Shown here: positions 17,423 to 24,893 of the stretch, one piece after another
Position numbering within the stretch: position 1 is the first letter of the stretch
Layout: each line of letters begins with the position of its first letter
From: Bacteroidota bacterium
Lineage (GTDB): Bacteria > Bacteroidota > Bacteroidia > Chitinophagales > Chitinophagaceae
Direction: 5' to 3'
Length of the DNA: 32,184 nt
NCBI GenBank assembly: GCA_029555415.1
Contig: JAKPSI010000075.1
Coordinates: forward strand, 1 to 32,184
The notes under the pieces: generated by a model
Databases searched by the model: none
Seen by the model: only the letters and a program-made list of their open reading frames with translations
What the model was told of the DNA's origin: nothing
Translations under genes and position numbers: made by a program

Positions 17423-18028
17423 TCACCAGTCTTTGGTGTTGCCATTCCCGGTTTTTGATTTTTCCTGCTGCATGCGCTGCTGCACCTGCTTTTCCTTTTG
17501 CTCCAGCAGCTTGAGTTTTTCCTCGGCCTCTTTTCGGTTCATCTGCTGTTGCTGGGGTTTGGGCTGTTGCTTTTTAGGCTGTTTGTTCTGCTGTTTTTTC
17601 TTTTTCAGTTCCAGCAACGCTTTCTGAAGATTCTCCCGGGCCTGCTCATCATTGGGATCACGACGTAACGCGTTCTTGTACGCTTCGATGCTTTCTTCGG
17701 TCCGCTGAAGTTTACTCAGCGCTACTCCTTTATTATACCAGGCTTTGGCAGCCAGGGACCGGTCCTTTGTATTTTCCGCGGTAGCGGTGAACGACTGTAA
17801 TGCCTCATCTGTTTGCCCCAACTTATACAAAGCCGCCCCCAGATCATATTGTGCAAGATGATGTGCTGGGTCCGTTACCGGAACCAGGCGGTAATCAGTT
17901 GCAGCCTTTTCGAACTGACCCGCCGCGTACCATTGATTACCGGAACGCAGGATGCCCTGTGGGTCTCTGTCCTGTGCAACAGCACTGAACATCAGCAAGG
18001 ATGATATGATTGTGAGCACATATCTCAT
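17423..18028 (-). CDS. batC: BatC-like tetratricopeptide protein
   Basis: 201 residues with a signal peptide (MRYVLTIISSLLMFSAVAQ). Residues about 25-130 contain about three TPR-like helix pairs: NQWYAAGQFEKAATDYRLV, AQYDLGAALYKLGQTDEALQ and AWYNKGVALSKLQRTEESIE. The C-terminal 70 residues are a Lys/Gln-rich charged stretch (KKKKQQNKQPKKQQPKPQQQ then KEAEEKLKLLEQKEKQV), as in Bacteroidota BatC. BatC is a periplasmic partner of BatB in the Bacteroides aerotolerance system, whose biochemical role is not settled. The start overlaps the end of batB by four bases, so the two are translationally coupled. Confidence 0.82.
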   Translation of the reverse strand: MRYVLTIISSLLMFSAVAQDRDPQGILRSGNQWYAAGQFEKAATDYRLVPVTDPAHHLAQYDLGAALYKLGQTDEALQSFTATAENTKDRSLAAKAWYNKGVALSKLQRTEESIEAYKNALRRDPNDEQARENLQKALLELKKKKQQNKQPKKQQPKPQQQQMNRKEAEEKLKLLEQKEKQVQQRMQQEKSKTGNGNTKDW

Positions 18029-19026
18029 GCTTTCACTTTTTTGATCTCCGGTATCAGCATTTCAATGACCAGTAGCAGTAACATACCTCCCGCGAACCAC
18101 ATGAACCAGGTGCGGTAATTGATGAGCGAACGGTCTGTGAAGGCTTTTGCCTGTATCTGTGATAACTGTTTTTTCACAATGGCCACTGCTTCATCACTGC
18201 CCTGTAAACGAGTGTACACGCCATGTGTGGCCTGTGCCAGTTGTTCGAGTTCAGGTTCATTGAGCCGGGAAATAACAGGATTACCGGTGATATCTTTCTT
18301 TGGCTGTCCGGTAACAGGATCGGTCAGCAGGATCCCTTCGGGTGATCCAACCCCAATGGCATTGATCATGATCCCCTGCTTTGAAAGATCCATTGCGGTC
18401 GACAGGGCCTGGTCATCATGATCTTCTCCGTCAGAGATCAGCACCACTGCTTTGTAGGATGTACCGCCCGCGGCGAACGCGCTGGCACCCATCTTCAGTG
18501 CATCACTGATCACGGTGCCTTGTTGCGGAATGGATTCAGGTGTTGCTGTGGATACGAACATGCCCGCCGCACCATGATCATCGGTGAGCGGCATCTGCAG
18601 ATATGCTTTGCCGGCGAAGAGCACCAGACCGATGCGGTCATCCGGCATTTCGCTCATGAGTTTGCGGATGAACTGACGAGCGCGCTCCAGCCTGTTGGGA
18701 GCCAGATCCGTGGCCATCATACTTTTGCTGACATCGAGCACCACCACGATATCGATCCCCTTTCTGTTCACGGGATCCGAAGTGCCGGGTTGACGGGGAT
18801 TCATGGCGGCCACGGAACCCAGTGCAAAAGCCACGGACAATAAGATGAATTTGGAATGAACACGGGCGGAAGAAAATCCGGCGGTCAGTAAACCGATCAA
18901 CCGGCTGTCACCCATCCGTCGCCTGACCTTTTTCTTCCAGGCCAGATGCAGGAAATAGATAACTGCCAGTAACGGCAGGGCCGCCAGCAGGTAAATAAGC
19001 CAGGTATTTTGAAATTCAAAAGGCAT
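18025..19026 (-). CDS. batB: BatB-like von Willebrand factor A membrane protein
   Basis: 333 residues from ATG 19026; the upstream in-frame TTG at 19047 is less likely. Two N-terminal membrane segments (about 9-28 and 58-77) precede a VWA domain with the MIDAS motif DVSKS (98-102), a VLISDGEDHDD strand, and metal-site Thr/Asp residues between. A last membrane segment (FMWFAGGMLLLLVIEML) closes the protein. This matches BatB of the Bacteroides aerotolerance operon, in which VWA proteins act in the inner membrane with the domain facing the periplasm. It overlaps batC by four bases. batA, batD, batE and moxR are not adjacent. The precise function of the Bat complex is unknown. Confidence 0.87.
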   Translation of the reverse strand: MPFEFQNTWLIYLLAALPLLAVIYFLHLAWKKKVRRRMGDSRLIGLLTAGFSSARVHSKFILLSVAFALGSVAAMNPRQPGTSDPVNRKGIDIVVVLDVSKSMMATDLAPNRLERARQFIRKLMSEMPDDRIGLVLFAGKAYLQMPLTDDHGAAGMFVSTATPESIPQQGTVISDALKMGASAFAAGGTSYKAVVLISDGEDHDDQALSTAMDLSKQGIMINAIGVGSPEGILLTDPVTGQPKKDITGNPVISRLNEPELEQLAQATHGVYTRLQGSDEAVAIVKKQLSQIQAKAFTDRSLINYRTWFMWFAGGMLLLLVIEMLIPEIKKVKA

Positions 19027-19071
19027 TTGTCTTACCGGGTAACGCAAAAATCAAACCAGCCGGGGCTGCGG

Positions 19072-19899
19072 TCACATTTTACCCTGAAAAAAGCCCAGTT
19101 GTTTCAGGATATCATTCAGCATTTTCATGCGGATATTGTAGAGGTCGATGTTCTTGTCAGACGATTGCAGGTTCAGTACGAAGAAATAAGGGTGATTGTT
19201 CTCTTCCACCCAGCCAGTGATCCAGCCGATGTTATCGCCTTGTTCATTGAAGCCCCATCCTGTTTTGTAACCCATGCGGTACAGGGAATTATTTTGGAAG
19301 AGCATGGCCCTTTTCACGGTTTCCTGATAGCTTTTGAAGAAAGGGAGCTGATCGAAATAAAGCCGTTTCACGAGACCCAGTTCCTGATCGGGTGTGACCT
19401 TCAGTGTATTGTCGAGCCAGAATGAATCCACGGCACTGCGGATCACGAAACGATCGTCTTTTTTCTTAGCCCCGTATTGCAGACTGTCGAGCCATTGCTG
19501 CATGGTGTCTTTCCCGATGCGGCGGGCGACTTCCTGAAAATAAGGAAGGGATGAAACGCGGAAGGCATCGTACATGGTAAGGTCTTTGTTCCAGTCGTCC
19601 ACCCGGCGGGTCACACCATCCCATTTGATGATCATACTGTCGCTGCTGATCTTACCGGTTTGCAGTCCGATGAGCGCGTTCACGATCTTGAAAGTGGATG
19701 CGGGCAGATAACTGCTGTCGCGGTAACGCGGCAGGTTGTACACGGTGAATTTACCGCCGGCATTATCCATCAGGGCAAAGCAGCCATCCACCTTGTTTTC
19801 ATCGAAATATTTTTTAAGGCTATTGTCTTTCTTAACATTATTCGGCGTGCAGGCTTGCAGGAATAAAACGCCGCAAAGCATATAGAAGAGTCCGCGCAT
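19072..19899 (-). CDS. Class D (OXA-type) beta-lactamase-like lipoprotein
   Basis: The start is set at ATG 19899 because it gives a clean lipoprotein signal (MRGLFYMLCGVLFLQAC), placing the mature Cys in the membrane-anchor position; further in-frame starts lie upstream to 19935. The 275-residue product has the class D serine-hydrolase motifs: PASTFKIVNALIG with nucleophile Ser68 and Lys71, FQEVARRIG, DSFWLDNTLKV, MGYKTGWGF with KTG at 212-214, and GWITGWVE. Two motifs differ from classical OXA enzymes: SxV reads SSL (116-118) and YGN reads YGA (142-144). Beta-lactam hydrolysis, or instead BlaR-type sensing or another acyl-serine activity, cannot be told apart here. It lies 46 bases before batB. 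Confidence 0.85.
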   Translation of the reverse strand: MRGLFYMLCGVLFLQACTPNNVKKDNSLKKYFDENKVDGCFALMDNAGGKFTVYNLPRYRDSSYLPASTFKIVNALIGLQTGKISSDSMIIKWDGVTRRVDDWNKDLTMYDAFRVSSLPYFQEVARRIGKDTMQQWLDSLQYGAKKKDDRFVIRSAVDSFWLDNTLKVTPDQELGLVKRLYFDQLPFFKSYQETVKRAMLFQNNSLYRMGYKTGWGFNEQGDNIGWITGWVEENNHPYFFVLNLQSSDKNIDLYNIRMKMLNDILKQLGFFQGKM

Positions 19900-19931
19900 G
19901 ATCGGTTGATGATTTGCGCAAAGGTAATTCA

Positions 19932-20456
19932 TCAATGGCTGCGTTGCAGCACTGCTTTCTGAAAACTACCGACCCTGTAGCTGTCGACTTTGGGGCTGTC
20001 ATCCGTGCCGTTTCCCGTGGTGGCTACGGGTGTTGCGGAATAACTGTAGAACTCCACGATCATTTTATCGTTTTCCATCCAGTAACTGTTCACAATGGTG
20101 GACTTTAGTACGGTGAACGAACCGATGAAACGGTCACCGATCCGGTACTGATCCAGTACGATCCCGTTCTTTTCATCGATCACCCAGTGACCTTTTTCCA
20201 TATCCACAGGCTTGAGTACATAAGGGCGGTTGTCCTCGGTCACGGATCCGTAGATGAGTTGCCAGGAGTACATATTCACGGAATCCAGCGCTGCGATGCG
20301 CAGTTCCATATTGACTTTGCGGGGTTCTTTGCTGTTGCCGGAATACCAGGACAATTCACCCTTCCAGTTACCGGCCCAGCTTTTGGGGAAATCATCTGTC
20401 TGAGCCTGTGCGAACATCATGTTGCACAGAAGGCAAACGAAGAAAAATGTTTTCAT
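19932..20456 (-). CDS. Secreted protein of unknown function
   Basis: This protein of about 174 residues begins with a signal peptide (MKTFFFVCLLCNMMFAQAQ); an ATG four codons upstream at 20468 is also possible. The mature part starts PKSWAGNWKGELSWY and is rich in short beta strands ending in charged turns (MELRIAALD, WQLIYGSV, YWMENDKMIVEFYSY), which suggests a small lipocalin-like or beta-sandwich fold. No catalytic motif was recognised. It lies 32 bases upstream of the class D beta-lactamase-like gene on the same strand and just downstream of the terminator of the small lipoprotein gene, leaving almost no room for its own promoter. Confidence 0.7.
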   Translation of the reverse strand: MKTFFFVCLLCNMMFAQAQTDDFPKSWAGNWKGELSWYSGNSKEPRKVNMELRIAALDSVNMYSWQLIYGSVTEDNRPYVLKPVDMEKGHWVIDEKNGIVLDQYRIGDRFIGSFTVLKSTIVNSYWMENDKMIVEFYSYSATPVATTGNGTDDSPKVDSYRVGSFQKAVLQRSH

Positions 20457-20478
20457 GAAATGAGTCATGGGCTAAAAT

Positions 20479-20502
20479 AAAAAAATCCCGGAAGCCCGGG
20501 AT
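20479..20502 (-). terminator. Terminator after the 42-residue lipoprotein gene
   Basis: On the minus strand ATCCCGG-GCTT-CCGGGAT is a perfect 7-bp stem followed by seven T. It sits 27 bases after the small lipoprotein stop and only 11-23 bases before the next start codon. Confidence 0.85.
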
Positions 20503-20528
20503 GGAATGATTTTCAAACAAAGAAAGGA

Positions 20529-20657
20529 TCAGAGGTAAAATCCGCCTTTCTGCTTGTAGTGGCGTACGCCCTGGCAATCTCTTTTAGAAGCGGCACAGGA
20601 AGAAAATACAGACACCATAAAGGCTCCCATGGCAACACAAAGCAATAATTTTTTCAT
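20529..20657 (-). CDS. 42-residue lipoprotein
   Basis: This short gene reads MKKLLLCVAMGAFMVSVF, then SSCAASKRDCQGVRHY, then KQKGGFYL and a TGA stop. The signal peptide and lipobox (FSSC) are complete, leaving a mature peptide of only 22 residues with the lipid-anchored Cys at position 21, a second Cys, and a basic tail. A strong terminator follows and a free upstream region of about 240 bases precedes it, both consistent with a real, separately transcribed gene. The function is unknown. Small lipoproteins with a similar CQG-basic-GG pattern are known to me from related genomes, but I cannot verify this. Confidence 0.72.
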   Translation of the reverse strand: MKKLLLCVAMGAFMVSVFSSCAASKRDCQGVRHYKQKGGFYL

Positions 20658-20895
20658 ACTCTTTTTTAAAAGTTAGGGTCAACAAATTAATTAGGGGAGA
20701 TTCAAAGGAAGGATCTGTAGAGTTTCTTCATCAGAAGGAGAACGAAAATAATACGCGTTAATTGCTTCTCATAGTATTTTAACGAGTTTTTTTGCAGAAA
20801 ACCACATTTTCAGCTCAAAAATACCCCCCAAAAGTAGGATATCGTAAAAACCCCAATTTGTTTACCTTTAAATTCACTAATCAAAACCTTTAAAC

Positions 20896-21492
20896 ATGAA
20901 ACGCATTTTTGCCCTGATGCTGGCAGCTCCCCTGATCCTGGCAGCCTGTAATACTAAGCCTAAGAACACCATTACCATCGATAGTGGCGACGGAAAAGAA
21001 AAAGTGACCGTTGATCTGAACCAGGCTCAGAACGCGGCTGCAGAAATGCAGAAAAAAGCAGAGCAGCTCAAAACCCTGACTCCCGTTACACTGGATCAGT
21101 TAAAAGCCATGATGCCCGAAACACTGGTAGGCGGTCAGCGTAAAAGCTATTCTGCCAATTCAGCAATGGGTACTGCCATGGCAGAAGCCAGATATGAGAT
21201 CAATGACAGCACCGATCTGGAACTGACGATTTTCGACTGCGCCGGTGAAGCCGGTTATGGTCTGTATAATATGCAGTATTTCGGAATGATCAATATGCAA
21301 TCTGAAACGGAAAGCGAATATTCCAAAACGATCGACTTCAATGGTGGCAAGGCGCTTGAAAAATGTCAGAAAGACGGAAGTAATTGCGAACTCACCTATG
21401 TAAGTGGTGAACGTTTTCTGGTCATGCTGAAGGGCCGGCACATGGGCGCGGAAAGCCTGAAGAATATCGCGGGACAACTGAACATCAAATAA
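20896..21492 (+). CDS. Lipoprotein of unknown function
   Basis: 198 residues with a lipoprotein signal (MKRIFALMLAAPLILAAC, lipobox LAAC). After a linker containing a DGKEKVTVDLNQ segment there is an Ala/Lys/Gln-rich helix (residues about 42-62). The rest is a compact domain that includes LDQLKAMMPETLVGGQRKSY, SAMGTAMAEARYEIND, and a C-terminal FLVMLKGRHMGAESLKNIA. Two Cys residues (in EKCQKDGSNCEL) could form a disulfide. It is probably anchored in the outer or inner membrane facing the periplasm. It stands alone between a divergent upstream region and a strong terminator. No function was recognised. Confidence 0.8.
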   Translation: MKRIFALMLAAPLILAACNTKPKNTITIDSGDGKEKVTVDLNQAQNAAAEMQKKAEQLKTLTPVTLDQLKAMMPETLVGGQRKSYSANSAMGTAMAEARYEINDSTDLELTIFDCAGEAGYGLYNMQYFGMINMQSETESEYSKTIDFNGGKALEKCQKDGSNCELTYVSGERFLVMLKGRHMGAESLKNIAGQLNIK

Positions 21493-21507
21493 GAAGTGTT
21501 TTTCAAT

Positions 21508-21546
21508 AAAAAAGCGACCCTGCAGTGATGCGGGGTCGCTTTTTTT
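21508..21546. terminator. Bidirectional terminator between the lipoprotein gene and kbl
   Basis: AAAAAAGCGACCC and GGGTCGCTTTTTT pair over 13 bp, with T-runs on both strands, between the convergent genes ending at 21492 and 21563. Confidence 0.92.
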
Positions 21547-21562
21547 ATGGAGGAATGTTCCG

Positions 21563-22750
21563 TTATTTGATCACACCCAGCTCTTTGCCGATCCTGGTGA
21601 AAGCTGCGATCGCTTTATCCAGATGATGGGTTTCATGCGCCGCGCTCAGTTGCACGCGGATGCGCGCCTGCCCCTTCGCTACTACGGGGAAGAAGAAACC
21701 GATCACATAAATACCTTCATCCAGCAGTTTGGCCGCGAAAGTCTGTGCCAGCACCGCGTCATACAGCATGATCGGCACAATGGGATGCTCACCGGGTTTG
21801 ATGGCGAATCCCGCTTCGGTCATTTTGGTGCGGAAATATTTCGTGTTCAATTCCAGTTTATCACGCAGTTCGGTGGTTTCGGTCAGCATATCCAGCACCG
21901 CGATGGAAGCACCGGTGATGGAAGGTGCCAGTGTATTACTGAACAGGTACGGTCTTGATTTTTGGCGCAGCATATCGATCACTTCTTTCCTGCCGCTCGT
22001 GAAACCGCCACTGGCGCCGCCCAGGGCCTTACCCAGTGTGCCGGTGATGATATCGATGCGGCCCATCACGCCGCGGTATTCATGGGTACCGCGACCGGTC
22101 TTGCCGATGAAACCGGAAGAGTGACATTCATCCACCATGATGATGGCGTCATACTTGTCGGCCAGGTCACAGATCTTATCCAGCTGTGCGATGGTACCAT
22201 CCATACTGAAGGAACCATCGGTCACGATGATGCGGCTGCGGCAACCGGCCGCTTCTTTGAGTTTCGCTTCCAGATCCGCCATATCATTATGCTCATAACG
22301 GAAACGCTGTGCTTTGCAGAGACGGACACCATCGATGATGGAAGCGTGGTTGAGTGAATCGGAAATGATCGCGTCCTCTTCATTGAAGAGTGGTTCGAAC
22401 ACACCGCCGTTGGCATCGAATGCGGCAGCGTAGAGAATGGTATCCTCCGTACCCAGGAAGGCGGAGATCTTTTGCTCCAGTTCTTTATGGATATCCTGTG
22501 TTCCGCAGATGAAACGGACACTGCTCATGCCATAACCGCGTTCGTCGATGGCCTTATGTGCTGCTTCGATCACTTTGGGATGGGAAGAGAGGCCGAGATA
22601 ATTATTCGCGCAGAAATTCAGAACGGTCTTGCCGTTCACTGTGATCTCAGCACCCTGTGGACTGGTGATGATCCTTTCTTTTTTGAACAGTCCGGCTTGC
22701 TGAATATCATTGACTTCTGTTGAGATCCTTTGTACAAATTTTTCGTTCAT
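21563..22750 (-). CDS. kbl: Glycine C-acetyltransferase (2-amino-3-ketobutyrate CoA ligase)
   Basis: This 395-residue protein is full length for KBL. It is a PLP enzyme of the alpha-oxoamine synthase family that, with threonine dehydrogenase, converts threonine via 2-amino-3-ketobutyrate and CoA to glycine and acetyl-CoA. Marks are [34 protein letters not shown], the Asp207/His210 pair in [12 protein letters not shown], and the PLP Lys241 in [14 protein letters not shown]. The KBL-typical RFICGTQ and [20 protein letters not shown] separate it from 5-aminolevulinate and 8-amino-7-oxononanoate synthases. tdh is not in the window. Confidence 0.95.
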   Translation of the reverse strand: MNEKFVQRISTEVNDIQQAGLFKKERIITSPQGAEITVNGKTVLNFCANNYLGLSSHPKVIEAAHKAIDERGYGMSSVRFICGTQDIHKELEQKISAFLGTEDTILYAAAFDANGGVFEPLFNEEDAIISDSLNHASIIDGVRLCKAQRFRYEHNDMADLEAKLKEAAGCRSRIIVTDGSFSMDGTIAQLDKICDLADKYDAIIMVDECHSSGFIGKTGRGTHEYRGVMGRIDIITGTLGKALGGASGGFTSGRKEVIDMLRQKSRPYLFSNTLAPSITGASIAVLDMLTETTELRDKLELNTKYFRTKMTEAGFAIKPGEHPIVPIMLYDAVLAQTFAAKLLDEGIYVIGFFFPVVAKGQARIRVQLSAAHETHHLDKAIAAFTRIGKELGVIK

Positions 22751-22882
22751 ATAGCAGATTTGTGGAGCAAATATAACTGACCGTAAAGGAACTCATTTTG
22801 GAATGGGCGGAACGGCAGGAAAAAACTTTCACTTTCCTGTAACATGATGCTTAATAGCTTCGTCCCACCGCAAAACCAGCAC

Positions 22883-23095
22883 ATGCAACGCAAAACCTTA
22901 TTCCGCTTTGGCCTGATCGCCCTTTTGCTCCTCAGTTCCTTCCTGCTGCTGCACGGAACCGGTCAGGCAAAAAAGGAGGCCAGCTGCCGGGAATCCATGA
23001 ACTGCAGCCAGCCGAACCAGAAAGTATCCGGTTCAGGGGGCATGATGTGGGAAAATCTGTCGCGTTCCTTCTTCTCTATCTCATCATCCTACTGA
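22883..23095 (+). CDS. Small membrane or secreted protein, 70 residues
   Basis: From ATG 22883 the product has a basic N terminus and a hydrophobic segment (FGLIALLLLSSFLLLHG), followed by a short tail with two Cys (SCRESMNC) and a C-terminal GGMMWENLSRSFFSI segment. An upstream in-frame ATG at 22844 would add 13 polar residues and is less likely. The Cys pair and the aromatic WENLSRSFF end look conserved-type rather than random, but the function is unknown. It lies upstream of the ECF sigma factor gene on the same strand, 118 bases away. Confidence 0.6.
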   Translation: MQRKTLFRFGLIALLLLSSFLLLHGTGQAKKEASCRESMNCSQPNQKVSGSGGMMWENLSRSFFSISSSY

Positions 23096-23213
23096 TTATC
23101 AAAGAATTATCTTACCGATTTTTTTTCTTCATCCCTGTAACTAACCGTCCGGCCATCCGTTTCACTATAGAAGCAGGCCGAATGCTTATTTTTAACCACA
23201 CGACCAACTGTTC

Positions 23214-23699
23214 ATGACCGAAAGGGAATACAACGAATGTGTAAGCACGTATGCAGATAATGTATACCGCTTCATCCTGAAAAATCTCCGCCATGAGGAG
23301 GATGCCCGGGATGTGGTGCAAACGGCCTTTGAAAAGATGTGGCGGAACCGGGAGGAAGTGGATGCAACGAAGAGCAAATCCTATCTGTTCACGGTCGCTT
23401 ACCACCAGATGATCGACCATATCCGCAAAGTGAAAAGGATCCAGTTGAAGGAAGAGTTCGGGGAAGAAACGAAAGTGCAGCATAAGCAGACCAACAACCT
23501 GAAGCAGGTACTGGAAACTGCGCTGGCAAGATTGAGTGAAACACAGCGTTCACTTGTGCTGCTGAAAGATTATGAAGGTTATAGTTACGAAGAAATAGGC
23601 CGTATTACCGGGCTGAATGAAAGTCAGGTGAAAGTATACCTGCACCGTGCGCGGCTTCAGTTGAAAGAGTACCTCGTAAAAATTGAAAATGTCATTTGA
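23214..23699 (+). CDS. ECF-type RNA polymerase sigma factor
   Basis: This 161-residue protein has the two conserved sigma-70 regions. Region 2 is residues about 8-75: NVYRFILKNLRHEEDARDVV, then FEKMWRN and KSYLFTVAYHQMIDHIRK. Region 4 is residues about 100-155: ALARLSETQRSLVLLKDYEG, then YEEIGRITGLNESQVKVYLH. It directs RNA polymerase to a small regulon. Its 3' end overlaps the start of the next gene by 11 bases; that gene encodes a membrane protein of anti-sigma type, which is the usual arrangement of a sigma/anti-sigma pair. Confidence 0.93.
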   Translation: MTEREYNECVSTYADNVYRFILKNLRHEEDARDVVQTAFEKMWRNREEVDATKSKSYLFTVAYHQMIDHIRKVKRIQLKEEFGEETKVQHKQTNNLKQVLETALARLSETQRSLVLLKDYEGYSYEEIGRITGLNESQVKVYLHRARLQLKEYLVKIENVI

Positions 23700-24867
23700 T
23701 CCCACCCTATATAACGAACAAGGCCACGGCGCAGAACGGGATCCGGTGATCACACGCGGGAACTATGAGAATTATTTTCTGCTGTACCTGGATAATGAGC
23801 TGAGCCCTGAAATGCGCCAAGCGGTGGAATCTTTCGTGCAGTTGCACCCCGACCTTAAAGAAGAGCTCGAACTCCTGAGCCAGTTCCGTCTGGAACCTGA
23901 TACGGATATCACTTATGAACCGAAAGCAGAACTGATGCGTTCCGAACCGGAGATCAGTGAAGCCCTGCTCGGATCACTCCTTTTATATACGGATGATGAA
24001 CTGGATGCGGCCGGCCGCTTTGAAGTGGAAGCACAGGCGAACGCCAACCCGCTTGTTCATCTTGAACTGAGCCGTCTGCAGCAAACGAAACTGCAACCGG
24101 ATACATCCATTGTATTCCCGGATAAATCAAGCTTATACCGTAAGGAAGAAAAAGTACGGATCGTTTATTTCAACTGGCGCCGGATCGCGGTGGCAGCGGT
24201 GCTGTTGCTGAGTCTCGGACTGACCATGAATTGGTACCTGAACCGGAAGACACCGCAGAGCAAAATTGATACAGCAGGGTTGAATAATAACGGGAGCAAC
24301 AAAGAACAGAAAAATGAAGTGGCATCCGGTACACCGCAACAAAACAACAATAATGAACAGGAGCAGATACTGCCCGGCGTGAAGAACAGTGTGACCGATG
24401 CGGTAACGGCTCAAACGCAACGCAATACTTCTTCTGATAAAATAAAGAATGATGTACCCGAACCGGTCATCGCGCAGCAGCCTTTACAACAAAAGGATGA
24501 TCAGCAGAACGCGATCGCGATGAATAATGACACGAGACCTTCGAACAATCTGCCCCAGCCTTATGATGATCCCAATACCAGGACCGGCAGGACCACTACA
24601 GGTTCCATCGATCCGCTGACAACGATCGAAAGGCCTGATGGACAAACAAAGCAGAACGCCGATGTGATCAATGTAAGTTATCCTGTAACAAAATCAGATA
24701 TCAATCCGTCAGATTATACAGATGGTGCACAGTCATCAGGCAACAAGAATAAGCTCCGCGGATTTTTCCGGAAAGTCACACGGACCTTTGAAAAGAAAAC
24801 GAATATCAATGCCACCGATGATCAGGAAAGGTTACTCGTAGGAGGCCTCGCCATCCGGCTTAAATAA
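23689..24867 (+). CDS. Putative transmembrane anti-sigma factor with duplicated cytoplasmic domain
   Basis: 392 residues from ATG 23689, overlapping the sigma gene. The cytoplasmic part contains two copies of a segment of about 55 residues: LLYLDNELSP...LEPDTDITYEPKAELMR at 30-84 and LLLYTDDELD...LQPDTSIVFPDKSSLYR at 97-151. The first half of each copy resembles the YLDNELSxxE start of Cys-less anti-sigma domains in Bacteroidota; no zinc-binding HxxxCxxC is present. One membrane segment follows (IAVAAVLLLSLGLTMNWYL, 166-184). The periplasmic part of about 200 residues is Asn/Gln-rich and low in complexity, ending with a basic stretch. Control of the upstream sigma factor is inferred from overlap and topology. 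Confidence 0.75.
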   Translation: MSFDPTLYNEQGHGAERDPVITRGNYENYFLLYLDNELSPEMRQAVESFVQLHPDLKEELELLSQFRLEPDTDITYEPKAELMRSEPEISEALLGSLLLYTDDELDAAGRFEVEAQANANPLVHLELSRLQQTKLQPDTSIVFPDKSSLYRKEEKVRIVYFNWRRIAVAAVLLLSLGLTMNWYLNRKTPQSKIDTAGLNNNGSNKEQKNEVASGTPQQNNNNEQEQILPGVKNSVTDAVTAQTQRNTSSDKIKNDVPEPVIAQQPLQQKDDQQNAIAMNNDTRPSNNLPQPYDDPNTRTGRTTTGSIDPLTTIERPDGQTKQNADVINVSYPVTKSDINPSDYTDGAQSSGNKNKLRGFFRKVTRTFEKKTNINATDDQERLLVGGLAIRLK

Positions 24868-24893
24868 TCAATCAACTCATTTAAATTAAGAAC

